The position numbers and the translations under genes are program-made. Below, in pieces: positions 26,430-33,589 of a DNA stretch of 64,000 bases. The first letter of the stretch is position 1; each line of letters starts with the position of its first letter. The stretch comes from Phaeobacter italicus (GTDB lineage Bacteria > Pseudomonadota > Alphaproteobacteria > Rhodobacterales > Rhodobacteraceae), in contig NZ_CVRM01000011.1 in assembly GCF_001258055.1 (NCBI RefSeq), forward strand, positions 186,001 to 250,000. Reading direction: 5' to 3'. Under the pieces are notes generated by a model that ran no database searches, was not told where the DNA came from, and saw nothing but the letters and a program-made list of their open reading frames with translations.

Positions 26430-26996
26430 GCCCCCCAGACCGCCCCGGCCACAACATGGGGCGCAAGGCAGGTCAGCAATGCGCTTCTTGTAGAACCAAC
26501 GGAACAAGCTCGTTTCGCGGCGGTTCAGTTCGCCTTGCTGCTTCGCTTCCTCATCGCGGGCCTCCTTCAAGTCAGACTTGACCTGCGACTGCTGTTCGCG
26601 CGCTTTCGCTATCAGGTCACGCAAAGGGATCAGCGAACTGCTGGTTAGTACTTCGACCGAAGCGCTGGCAATTTCGTTCATCTCCGCTTGGGGCATGTAG
26701 ACCTTTGCCGACGCTGGGTTATTACCAGCCGCAGGATTTCCCACAGGTGGATGGGTGAAACTCTCTGGCTCAGGGTCAGGCTGTGGGGCTGGAGCGCGAG
26801 GTGTCTTGCCGACGGGAACCAAGAGAGTGCTGTAGGACGAGCTGGTTCCCGGTGCTCCGACCGTAGTGCGGACGCCTTGCCGACCGATGTTGACGGAGGC
26901 ACCCGGATCGCCAATGCTCGTGCTGATGCCACGCTTGCCGATGTTTATGCGAACGCCGGGGAAAAGTGTAAATGTCTGCCTGAAACGAAGTGTCAT
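26133..26996 (-). CDS. DUF4236 domain protein with foreign-looking C-terminus (probably truncated)
   Basis: The N-terminus RFRQTFTLFPGVRINIGKRG followed by STSIGDPGASVNIG is the DUF4236 domain. A Pro-rich linker (66-95) and a charged helix (about 125-172, ending LFRWFYKKRIADL) follow. From about residue 175 the composition changes to Cys/Gly-rich CAPCCGRGGLGG, and from residue 189 the frame runs antisense through the HTH gene, stopping only at 26133. The authentic C-terminus appears lost at a junction near 26470-26480. The 5' part is lower in GC and has codon use unlike its neighbours, suggesting acquisition. The product as read may not be functional. Confidence 0.55.
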   Translation of the reverse strand: MTLRFRQTFTLFPGVRINIGKRGISTSIGDPGASVNIGRQGVRTTVGAPGTSSSYSTLLVPVGKTPRAPAPQPDPEPESFTHPPVGNPAAGNNPASAKVYMPQAEMNEIASASVEVLTSSSLIPLRDLIAKAREQQSQVKSDLKEARDEEAKQQGELNRRETSLFRWFYKKRIADLPCAPCCGRGGLGGSVGLAQEAFYTLGVVLDHAQEDAGGAFGQAAALFPVAHRAEAKAEVAAKPLLRHAKRFAQAYDIDHRHFAAGDGFQRRGACNIRLHLVQGLRITRRLA

Positions 26997-27437
26997 ACCA
27001 CAAACCTAGAGATTCCCACTCAACCTAGTCGCGATCCCTTCTTGATTATATGGCCTAATTGTGTGTGCTAGGATAATTTGTCATGAGGATAAGAAACTGG
27101 AAGCTGGCGGGAGGGCAGAGCTGCTTCGTCTTCACATCACACCAGTTGATAAGACGTGCAGCGACGACTCTTGTGTCCCGCATCAAAACCCTTTGCAACC
27201 TGCGTGACGAAGGTCAGCTATCGCTTGTTCGCGTAAAGGTTGGCTGACCACAAACTGTGAACGTCCCGCTGCCGTTGGGCACCACAAACCTATCCGCTTC
27301 CGTCACTCTGAACCCGGAACGCTCTATCCCGACGGGCCTCACCCAAGGTGCCTTGGCGGAGTAGCTGCGGATGCCCAATCCCATCCCAGTCCTCTCCCAG
27401 CCCCATCCCAGTGCGCCACAGGCCCCCGCGAACAAGT
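26997..27437. other. Low-GC intergenic stretch next to DUF4236 gene
   Basis: About 440 bases with visibly lower GC (for example near 27040-27110) than the rest of the window. It contains the leader of the DUF4236 gene and a possible 54-codon plus-strand ORF at 27083-27247 with AGGA nine bases upstream; its product (RIRNWKLAGGQSCFVFTSHQ at the start) is not recognised and may be a gene remnant. No integrase, IS or att repeat is visible. Confidence 0.4.
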
Positions 27438-27462
27438 AAGGCCCGCGACGGGGGCGGGCCTT
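27438..27462. terminator. Bidirectional hairpin after MoxR gene
   Basis: A nine-base stem AAGGCCCGC/GCGGGCCTT with a short loop lies 25 bases past the MoxR stop. The plus-strand side is followed by TTTTT; the minus-strand tail is ACTTGTTCG, a weaker U-tract. Confidence 0.6.
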
Positions 27463-27487
27463 TTTGTCTGTCATGCTGTCGGGCAGG

Positions 27488-28327
27488 TCAGCGGCGGCCG
27501 CGGGCCATGAAGGCGAGCCGTTCAAAGAGATGCACGTCCTGTTCGTTCTTCAGCAGCGCGCCGTGCAGTTTCGGCAGCGCGTCTGCGCCGTCGCGTTTGA
27601 GATCCTCAGCGCTCAGATCCTCCGCCAGGAGCAGCTTCAGCCAGTCCAGCACCTCTGATGTCGACGGCTTCTTCTTCAGCCCGGCAGTGTCGCGGATCTC
27701 ATAGAACTGTGTCAGCGCGGTGGTCAGCAGGCTGTCCTTGATGCCGGGGTGATGGACCTCGACGATCTTGCGCATGGTGTCGGCATCGGGAAACTGGATG
27801 TAGTGAAAGAAACAGCGGCGCAGAAACGCGTCCGGCAGTTCCTTTTCATTGTTGGAGGTGATGATCATGATCGGGCGCTGGCGCGCGCGGATCGTCTCGC
27901 CGGTCTCGTAGACATGGAACTCCATCTTGTCGAGTTCCTGCAAAAGGTCATTGGGGAATTCGATATCGGCCTTGTCGATCTCGTCAATCAGCAGCACGAC
28001 CTTTTCATCCGCCTCGAAGGCTTCCCAGAGCTTGCCCTTTTTGATGTAGTTCTTGACGTCGTGAACGCGCTCATCGCCCAGCTGGCTGTCCCGCAGGCGG
28101 CTGACGGCGTCATATTCATACAGACCCTGCTGCGCGCGGGTGGTGGATTTGACGTTCCATTCGATCATCCGCAGCCCCAGCGCATCGGCGACCTGGCGTG
28201 CCAATTCCGTTTTTCCGGTGCCCGGTTCGCCCTTGACCAGCAGCGGACGTTCCAACGTGACCGCCGCATTGACCGCAATCTTGAGGTCATCTGTCGCTAC
28301 GTAATCCTTTGTGCCCTGAAACTGCAT
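27488..28327 (-). CDS. MoxR family AAA+ ATPase, second module
   Basis: A 279-residue MoxR ATPase. Walker A is VKGEPGTGKTELARQ (about residues 31-45), Walker B is KVVLLIDEIDKADIEFP, sensor 1 is PIMIITSNNEKELPDAF, followed by the arginine-finger-like RRCFFHYIQFP. The start is the ATG at 28325-28327 (MQFQGTKDY) with GGCGAGA upstream. MoxR ATPases act as chaperones with VWA partners; the matching partner is probably the VWA gene at 22600-23784 downstream on the same strand. The intervening TA/DUF4236 patch looks inserted. Confidence 0.9.
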   Translation of the reverse strand: MQFQGTKDYVATDDLKIAVNAAVTLERPLLVKGEPGTGKTELARQVADALGLRMIEWNVKSTTRAQQGLYEYDAVSRLRDSQLGDERVHDVKNYIKKGKLWEAFEADEKVVLLIDEIDKADIEFPNDLLQELDKMEFHVYETGETIRARQRPIMIITSNNEKELPDAFLRRCFFHYIQFPDADTMRKIVEVHHPGIKDSLLTTALTQFYEIRDTAGLKKKPSTSEVLDWLKLLLAEDLSAEDLKRDGADALPKLHGALLKNEQDVHLFERLAFMARGRR

Positions 28328-28521
28328 CACTTTCTCGCCTTCTGCCTGTCCACAACGCACGGTGGCGTTTCTGCGGCGGTTTTACCCTTTTGTGCGTACT
28401 ATTGTGTAGTGACAATCGGCCGCTTTGGGGATAAACGCTGCGACATGCGGGGGGAGACCGCTGTGTTTTGTAATTAATACTGAGAGAGACCGGCAGAATG
28501 GGGCAGACCAAAGGTAGTGAG

Positions 28522-28944
28522 ATGAAGCAAGAGCTGTTTCTACCGGATGACTATCGTCCAGCTGACGATGAACCCTTCATGAACGACCGTCAGCTTGAGT
28601 ATTTCCGACGCAAGCTGCACGAATGGAAACAGGATCTTCTGTCCGACAGTCGCGACACAATCGAGGGCCTGCAGGATAACACCCGCAATATCCCCGATGT
28701 TGCGGACCGCGCCAGCGAAGAAACCGACCGAGCACTGGAGCTGCGCACCCGGGATCGCCAGCGCAAGCTCGTGGCCAAGATCGACGCAGCCCTGCGCCGC
28801 ATCGACGAAGGCGAATACGGCTATTGCGAAGTCACCGGCGAGCCGATCTCGCTGAAGCGACTGGACGCACGCCCGATCGCCACAATGAGCCTCGAAGCAC
28901 AAGAAAGACACGAGCGTCGCGAAAAAGTGCACCGCGACGATTGA
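28522..28944 (+). CDS. dksA: RNA polymerase-binding transcription factor DksA
   Basis: A 140-residue DksA. The family start is MKQELFLPDDYRPADDEPFM, so the ATG at 28522 is preferred over the in-frame ATG at 28498. A coiled-coil (about residues 20-95) contains the tip with DVADRASEETDRALELRTRD, including the two acidic tip residues that act on RNA polymerase with ppGpp. The zinc-finger region is GEYGYCEVTGEPISLKRLDA: only one Cys remains of the usual four, as in other Rhodobacterales DksA, so zinc is not expected. It is divergent from the MoxR gene and followed by a strong terminator. Confidence 0.95.
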   Translation: MKQELFLPDDYRPADDEPFMNDRQLEYFRRKLHEWKQDLLSDSRDTIEGLQDNTRNIPDVADRASEETDRALELRTRDRQRKLVAKIDAALRRIDEGEYGYCEVTGEPISLKRLDARPIATMSLEAQERHERREKVHRDD

Positions 28945-28971
28945 TTTTCTTGCGAATCTGAAAAAATTCTG

Positions 28972-29000
28972 ACGCCGGGGCCTTTTGCTCCGGCGTTTTT
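28972..29000 (+). terminator. Rho-independent terminator of dksA
   Basis: Stem ACGCCGG/CCGGCGT with an 11-base loop and a run of T at 28996-29000, 27 bases beyond the dksA stop. Confidence 0.85.
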
Positions 29001-29063
29001 CGTATATCTGGGGGCATCGTTTCGCCGCGCGGGGCAGGTGGAACACACGGGTAACAGGACAGA

Positions 29064-30293
29064 ATGAAGCTCAAGGACCAGAAAATCACCATCATCGGTG
29101 CGGGCATCGGTGGCCTGGCGGCGGCGCTTGCGTTCAGCCAGCAGGGCGCAAAGGTGACTGTTCTGGAGCAGGCGGACGCCATCGCGGAGGTGGGCGCCGG
29201 CATCCAGGTGAGCCCAAATGGCGTTGCCGTGCTGCGCGCGTTGGGGCTGGCCGACGATCTGGCCTGGTGTTCCCAGCGCGGCCGCGCTGTCGTGTTGCGC
29301 AGCCATCGCTATGGCCGCGAGGTGCTGCGGCTCGATCTCGATCATTATTCGCCGGGGCAGAATTTCTATTTTGTGCATCGCGCCGACCTCATCGGACTGT
29401 TCGCCGATGCGGTGCGCCGCCGCGGGGTGCGGGTGCGTCTGCTGCAAAAGGTGGACCGGATCAGCGTCGCGCAGCGGTCTGTCGTGCATCTGGCCAACGG
29501 TGCACAATGTGGCGGTGATCTGGTTGTTGGTGCCGATGGTCTTCATTCCCGCGCACGCATCGCGCTGAACGGGGCGTCTGCCCCCCGGTTCACCGGTCAG
29601 GTGGCCTGGCGCGCGACGGTTGCCAATCTCAACAACCATCCGCCAGAGGCACAGGTCTACATGGGCCCCGGTCGTCATCTTGTGACCTATCCGCTGCGCG
29701 ACGGCGGGCTGATGAACCTTGTCGCCGTGCAGGAACGCAAGGGCTGGGCCGAAGAAAGCTGGAGCCACAAGGACGATCCCGAAAACCTGCGCGCCGCTTT
29801 TGCCGGGTTCGGCGGTCATGCTGCGGGCCTGCTGGAGCAGGTCGAGGACGTGGCGCTTTGGGGCCTGTTCCGCCATCCGGTGGCCGAGAACTGGCACAAG
29901 GGCAATCTTGCGATTCTGGGTGATGCCGCTCACCCAACACTGCCGTTCATGGCTCAGGGGGCCAATCTCGCGCTGGAAGATTCCTGGGTGCTGGTGGATG
30001 CCCTGCGCAGCGCTGCGACGCTCGAAGAGGGGCTGGCCAGCTATCAACTGCGCCGCCGCGAGCGCGCCGCCAAAGTGGTGGATGCTGCCACGGGCAATGC
30101 ATGGAAGTACCATCTGCGCCAGCCGCTGGCCTGGCCTGCGCATCAGATCCTGCGCCTTGGCGGGCGTCTTGCGCCGGAACGAATGGTGCGCCAGTTCGAC
30201 TGGATCTACGGCCATGACGTCACCGCCGGGCATCAGCCGCTCGGCGAAGACGGGGACGCAGATTCCAGCGGTCCGGTTGTCACCCCTGCCTAA
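29064..30293 (+). CDS. FAD-dependent monooxygenase, salicylate hydroxylase-like
   Basis: A 409-residue class A flavoprotein monooxygenase. The FAD dinucleotide motif is ITIIGAGIGGLAAALAF (residues 8-24), the second motif is GDLVVGADGLHSRARI (DG motif, about 151-166), and the third is NLAILGDAAHPTLPFMAQGA (GD motif, about 284-303). The family hydroxylates aromatic acids with NAD(P)H. The aromatic substrate cannot be deduced. It is a single gene between dksA and xth, with its stop codon inside the terminator hairpin. Confidence 0.9.
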   Translation: MKLKDQKITIIGAGIGGLAAALAFSQQGAKVTVLEQADAIAEVGAGIQVSPNGVAVLRALGLADDLAWCSQRGRAVVLRSHRYGREVLRLDLDHYSPGQNFYFVHRADLIGLFADAVRRRGVRVRLLQKVDRISVAQRSVVHLANGAQCGGDLVVGADGLHSRARIALNGASAPRFTGQVAWRATVANLNNHPPEAQVYMGPGRHLVTYPLRDGGLMNLVAVQERKGWAEESWSHKDDPENLRAAFAGFGGHAAGLLEQVEDVALWGLFRHPVAENWHKGNLAILGDAAHPTLPFMAQGANLALEDSWVLVDALRSAATLEEGLASYQLRRRERAAKVVDAATGNAWKYHLRQPLAWPAHQILRLGGRLAPERMVRQFDWIYGHDVTAGHQPLGEDGDADSSGPVVTPA

Positions 30294-30306
30294 GCAGGGG
30301 CTGTTT
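30283..30306 (+). terminator. Terminator overlapping the FAD monooxygenase stop
   Basis: The seven-base stem CCCCTGC/GCAGGGG has its loop on the stop codon (CTAA), and TTTT follows at 30303-30306. It separates convergent genes. Confidence 0.7.
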
Positions 30307-30311
30307 TCACC

Positions 30312-31118
30312 TCAGATATCCAGTTCCACCCAGACCGGCACATGGTCTGAAGGTTTGTCGCGGCCGCGCACATCCTTGTCGATCTGGCAATCCAGCATCA
30401 GATCTGCTGCTTGCGGGCTCAGCAGGAAATGGTCGATGCGGATGCCATTGTTGCGCTGCCAGGCTCCGGCCTGATAATCCCAGAATGAATAATGACCCGG
30501 GCCCTGGTGGCGGGCGCGAAAGGCCTCGGTAAAGCCGAGGTTGACGATGCGCTGAAACGCGGCGCGGCTTTCGGGGCGATGCAGGGCATCTTCAAGCCAG
30601 GCTTCTGGCTTCTTGGCGTCTTCGGCCTGCGGGATGATGTTGTAATCTCCGGCCATCAGCGCAGGCATTTCCTCATCCAAAAGCGCTTGCGCACGGGCCC
30701 GCATCCGTTCCATCCAGGCCAGCTTGTAGGCGTATTTGCCCCCCTCGACCGGGGTTCCATCGGCGTTCAGCTCAACAGGGTTGCCATTGGGCAGGTAAAG
30801 CCCGCAGATCCGGATCGCCTGTTTGCCCACCACGGTGGCCTCGATCCAGCGCGCCTGTTCGTCGCTGTCGTCCCCCGGCAGGCCCCGGCGCACATCTTCC
30901 AGCGGCAGCTTTGACAGGATGGCAACGCCGTTAAAGCTCTTTTGGCCATGGGTTTCGACATTATAGCCGCGATCTTCAAACAGCTCGCGCGGAAAGGCCT
31001 CGTCCACGGATTTGATCTCTTGCAGCACAACCACATCGGGCTGCGCATCGTCCAGCCATTCGGGCAGGGCGTTGATGCGGGCCTTGATGCCGTTGATGTT
31101 GAACGTGGCAATTTTCAT
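30312..31118 (-). CDS. xth: Exodeoxyribonuclease III (AP endonuclease)
   Basis: A 268-residue base-excision repair nuclease of the ExoIII family. Motifs in order: FNINGIKAR (residues 6-14), VVLQEIKSVDEAF (metal-binding Glu, about 34), LYLPNGN, MAGDYNIIPQ (catalytic Asp/Asn), NGIRIDHFLLS, and the C-terminal SDHVPVW with the catalytic His. The start is the ATG at 31116-31118; the frame is open further upstream but that part (to 31724) reads into non-coding sequence with unlike composition. Confidence 0.95.
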   Translation of the reverse strand: MKIATFNINGIKARINALPEWLDDAQPDVVVLQEIKSVDEAFPRELFEDRGYNVETHGQKSFNGVAILSKLPLEDVRRGLPGDDSDEQARWIEATVVGKQAIRICGLYLPNGNPVELNADGTPVEGGKYAYKLAWMERMRARAQALLDEEMPALMAGDYNIIPQAEDAKKPEAWLEDALHRPESRAAFQRIVNLGFTEAFRARHQGPGHYSFWDYQAGAWQRNNGIRIDHFLLSPQAADLMLDCQIDKDVRGRDKPSDHVPVWVELDI

Positions 31119-31641
31119 ATCCGGTCTCCTGCCTGGGTCGGGGTGCCCGATCTGTCGCGCAATTGGCCCCGATCTATCGCCCAATTGACACTGCGGGGCA
31201 AGTGGCTCTGCTGGTGTGCCGCGGACCGGACTGGCGGACCAGACGTGGACCAGACTGGCGGGCGGACCAAACAGGCGGCGCCGAATCGATCCCCTCAACA
31301 CGCGGCGCTGACACCCAGCGTTTTGCATTGCTGACAGGACAGGAAGGCACCGGCAGGCGCCCCTTTGTGCTGGTGCGGCTGTGGATGGTTCTGTGGGCAA
31401 GCTGTGATCAACCTGTATGCAGCCGGGGTTTTGACGGCTGCGGGGCACTTTAGCAAAAGAAGCTGCACCATCAGCGCAGCATAAAATAACCCGGCTCGTA
31501 CGGTTCTGGCTTGTGGGGCGCCCGCGGCAACTCAACCTTGAAGGGAGCAGGGCCATTCGCAGATCATCTGTCGGCTCCGCTTGCGGTGACGGGCTGCCTG
31601 TTGCTCTTGGCCGCATCACTCTGTTCTGGGGGAGACCAAAA
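31119..31641. other. Divergent intergenic region with direct repeat
   Basis: About 520 bases between xth (minus) and the peptide gene (plus). It contains an interlaced direct repeat at 31223-31272 (GGACCGGACTGGCGG and GGACCAGACTGGCGG, 24 bases apart, with further GGACCA-AC units). Near 31432 there is TTGACG with no good -10 at the right spacing. No other gene is seen; the promoter of the peptide unit should lie here. Confidence 0.5.
31223..31272. repeat. Short interlaced direct repeat
   Basis: GGACC(G/A)GACTGGCGG occurs at 31223-31237 and 31247-31261, with GGACCAGAC and GGACCAAAC units at about 31236 and 31264. Could be repeated binding sites or slippage-derived sequence; no family is recognised. 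Confidence 0.5.
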
Positions 31642-31872
31642 ATGAAACCACAACAAACCGCTGCCACACTACCCGCCCTCTCTTCGCGAGGGGCAGGCGC
31701 CTCATTGTTGACGGGCGCCGCCACTGGCCTGTTTTCGTCCGGCTCAGACAGGGCAGATACAGCCCTGCATCAGGGCGGGGGAACGGGGCTGTTTTCATCA
31801 GGGTCCGCACCCGCCGACGATCAGGCCGCCCTGACAGGGGACGCCAGCGGTCTCTTTTCGTCGGGGAGCTGA
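31642..31872 (+). CDS. 76-residue peptide with three GLFSSGS repeats
   Basis: Start ATG at 31642 with GGGGGAG eight bases upstream. The heptad GLFSSGS occurs at residues 29-35, 49-55 and 70-76, the last forming the exact C-terminus. Spacers are about 13 residues, Ala/Asp/Gly-rich. The three copies use different codons (GGC CTG TTT TCG TCC; GGG CTG TTT TCA TCA; GGT CTC TTT TCG TCG), so the conservation is at protein level. There is no signal peptide or membrane segment. The first 28 residues could be a leader. The layout resembles multi-core modified-peptide precursors or short repeated docking motifs. It is followed 31 bases later by a 417-residue protein of unknown function. The family is not recognised. 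Confidence 0.65.
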   Translation: MKPQQTAATLPALSSRGAGASLLTGAATGLFSSGSDRADTALHQGGGTGLFSSGSAPADDQAALTGDASGLFSSGS

Positions 31873-31903
31873 TCCATCAGGCGCAAGTGCGGCGTTTTCT
31901 GAC

Positions 31904-33157
31904 ATGGCGACCATTCTGACCTTTCCAAAGCGCCCTGAGCGGCAGGACACAGATGCGGCCCTCGACGCAGGTCCTGCACACGTGGGGCACCCCCTCACTC
32001 GCAAAGGTCAGAGCAGCGCGCCCTGGGCCCCCTTGGTGGAAAGCATGGCACGCCACCGCCGGGATGAGCTGGAGGTCGGTTGGCTCAAGGAAAACGCCGA
32101 GCTGTTGGGGATCCTCAACAGCACCGGGCACAGCAGATGCGACGGGGGAGAGGCAGCCCTCGCGCATCTGCGGCCCTTCGTTGAAACCGCCCCCCGCCGC
32201 CTGCAATTTTTCCCGCAATACTATCGTTTCATCCTGTCGATCTGTCTGGATTACGAGGATCTGACAGGCGGCGCGACCGACACGGGCAGCCAACTGGCGC
32301 ATTGGATCGCGACGCGCGGGCTGGTCTGTGGTGAACTGTCCGATCTGCAGCGCGCCGAAGCGCAGCACCTGCTGGCGCGCCGGGCTGTGCTGCTGCCGGA
32401 TCCGGGTGGGAAACATGCAGGCCTGCGCAGCCGTCTTCGCCGCTTTGCGAGCGATACGGCAGGCTTTGCCATCCCCGACCGTCGCCGCGCCTATGAGCTG
32501 ACCCATGTGGTGTTTTACCTGACAGACTATGGCCGCAGATGCGCCGCGCTGCCTGAAACGGCGACACAAAGCCTGATCCATGTGGGGCTCTGGGCCTATC
32601 TCGACTGTGACTGGGATCTGGTGGCAGAGGTCTGCATAGCCTTGCGCTATCTCGACCAGCCCCCACCGCCGCTATGGGAGGCGGCATTGCAGCGCAGCCT
32701 TGGGGCGTATCGCCTGCTCGCAACGCCGGTTGTGGGGGCGGATGACTACCACGCGTTTTTCGTAGGCCACTGGTGGCGCGCTGTGGCGGCACGGGGACAG
32801 GCCGGGCAAGGCGCGTTTGCCGACCTGACGGGGTGGCGCGGCGGCCCGCTGAGCGTGCGCGCCTCTCAAGCGACGGGCTTGCTGGCACCGTTGTCCCTGT
32901 GGCTCTTGCAGGGGGGATCTGCCCGCGTGGACGACGCCATTGCGCATATCACCACCACGATGGGACAGACCGCCGCCGCCCATCTGGCCGAAACAAAACA
33001 CAGCAGCGATCACTTCGCCCGCTTCTGGCATCATTTCTGCAGGCAGGGCGAGGCCACGGCCAAGGCGCATGTCATAACGGCCCAGGGGCAAAAACATCTG
33101 CATGATGAAAAACCGCGCCGTTCAATGCAGAAGGGCCACCCAAAGGGCAGCCCATAG
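31904..33157 (+). CDS. Conserved hypothetical protein linked to GLFSSGS peptide
   Basis: A 417-residue, probably cytosolic, largely helical protein. The N-terminus (first 45 residues) is variable; the core includes RLQFFPQYYRFILSICLDYE (about residues 97-116), RAYELTHVVFYLTDYGRRCA (about 194-213) and FFVGHWWRAVAARG (about 285-298). Conserved-looking His, Cys and Trp residues occur, and the C-terminus is basic with HHFCRQGEA. None of the known peptide-modifying enzyme signatures (radical SAM CxxxCxxC, YcaO, LanM, ATP-grasp) is seen. It starts 31 bases after the peptide gene without a clear ribosome site, so translation may depend on the upstream gene. I do not recognise a function. Confidence 0.75.
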   Translation: MATILTFPKRPERQDTDAALDAGPAHVGHPLTRKGQSSAPWAPLVESMARHRRDELEVGWLKENAELLGILNSTGHSRCDGGEAALAHLRPFVETAPRRLQFFPQYYRFILSICLDYEDLTGGATDTGSQLAHWIATRGLVCGELSDLQRAEAQHLLARRAVLLPDPGGKHAGLRSRLRRFASDTAGFAIPDRRRAYELTHVVFYLTDYGRRCAALPETATQSLIHVGLWAYLDCDWDLVAEVCIALRYLDQPPPPLWEAALQRSLGAYRLLATPVVGADDYHAFFVGHWWRAVAARGQAGQGAFADLTGWRGGPLSVRASQATGLLAPLSLWLLQGGSARVDDAIAHITTTMGQTAAAHLAETKHSSDHFARFWHHFCRQGEATAKAHVITAQGQKHLHDEKPRRSMQKGHPKGSP

Positions 33158-33188
33158 TCATCCCGCGCCCACGCCAGGCAGCTGTGGC

Positions 33189-33512
33189 TTACATCGAAAA
33201 CGACGTGCCGCACCCACAGCTGGAGGTCGCATTGGGGTTTTCGATCACAAATCGCGCGCCGATCAGCTCTTCGGTGAAATCGATCACTGCGTTTTCCAGA
33301 AACGGCAGCGAGACTTCATCCACCACGACTTTTTCACCCTGGCCTTCCAGCACAAGATCATCGGACTGCGGGGCGTCCAGCGCGATTTCATACTGAAATC
33401 CCGAACACCCGCCGCCTTCTACAGCCACGCGCAGCGCTTTGCCCTGATCGGCGGCCCCAATCTCGGCCAGCCGTGCAAAGGCGCGCTCGGTCACTTTCGG
33501 GGGCAATTGCAT
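33189..33512 (-). CDS. erpA: Iron-sulfur cluster carrier, IscA/ErpA type
   Basis: A 107-residue A-type carrier that accepts and hands on Fe-S clusters. The three conserved cysteines are in VEGGGCSGFQYEI (Cys36) and NATSSCGCGTSFSM (Cys99 and Cys101). The length matches ErpA/IscA/SufA. There is no isc or suf cluster nearby, so assignment to ErpA rather than another A-type carrier rests on isolated position only. It is divergent from dgt. The start is the ATG at 33510-33512. Confidence 0.88.
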   Translation of the reverse strand: MQLPPKVTERAFARLAEIGAADQGKALRVAVEGGGCSGFQYEIALDAPQSDDLVLEGQGEKVVVDEVSLPFLENAVIDFTEELIGARFVIENPNATSSCGCGTSFSM

Positions 33513-33589
33513 GTCAGGTCTCCAAAGCCAGTCACTGCCCAGTTGCAGCAGCCCCCATAATATAGAAAGGTGTTGTCAAAGGGACAAGA

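Noticed and set aside
27214-27525. 103-codon minus-strand frame after the MoxR gene
   Set aside because: It overlaps the terminator hairpin and the MoxR 3' end, and has no motif or ribosome site.
28821-30233. 470-codon minus-strand open frame
   Set aside because: Antisense to the FAD monooxygenase with its three intact flavin motifs.
31642-31872. CRISPR-like or simple DNA repeat
   Set aside because: The three units are alike only in protein sequence; their DNA differs at many synonymous positions and there are just three.
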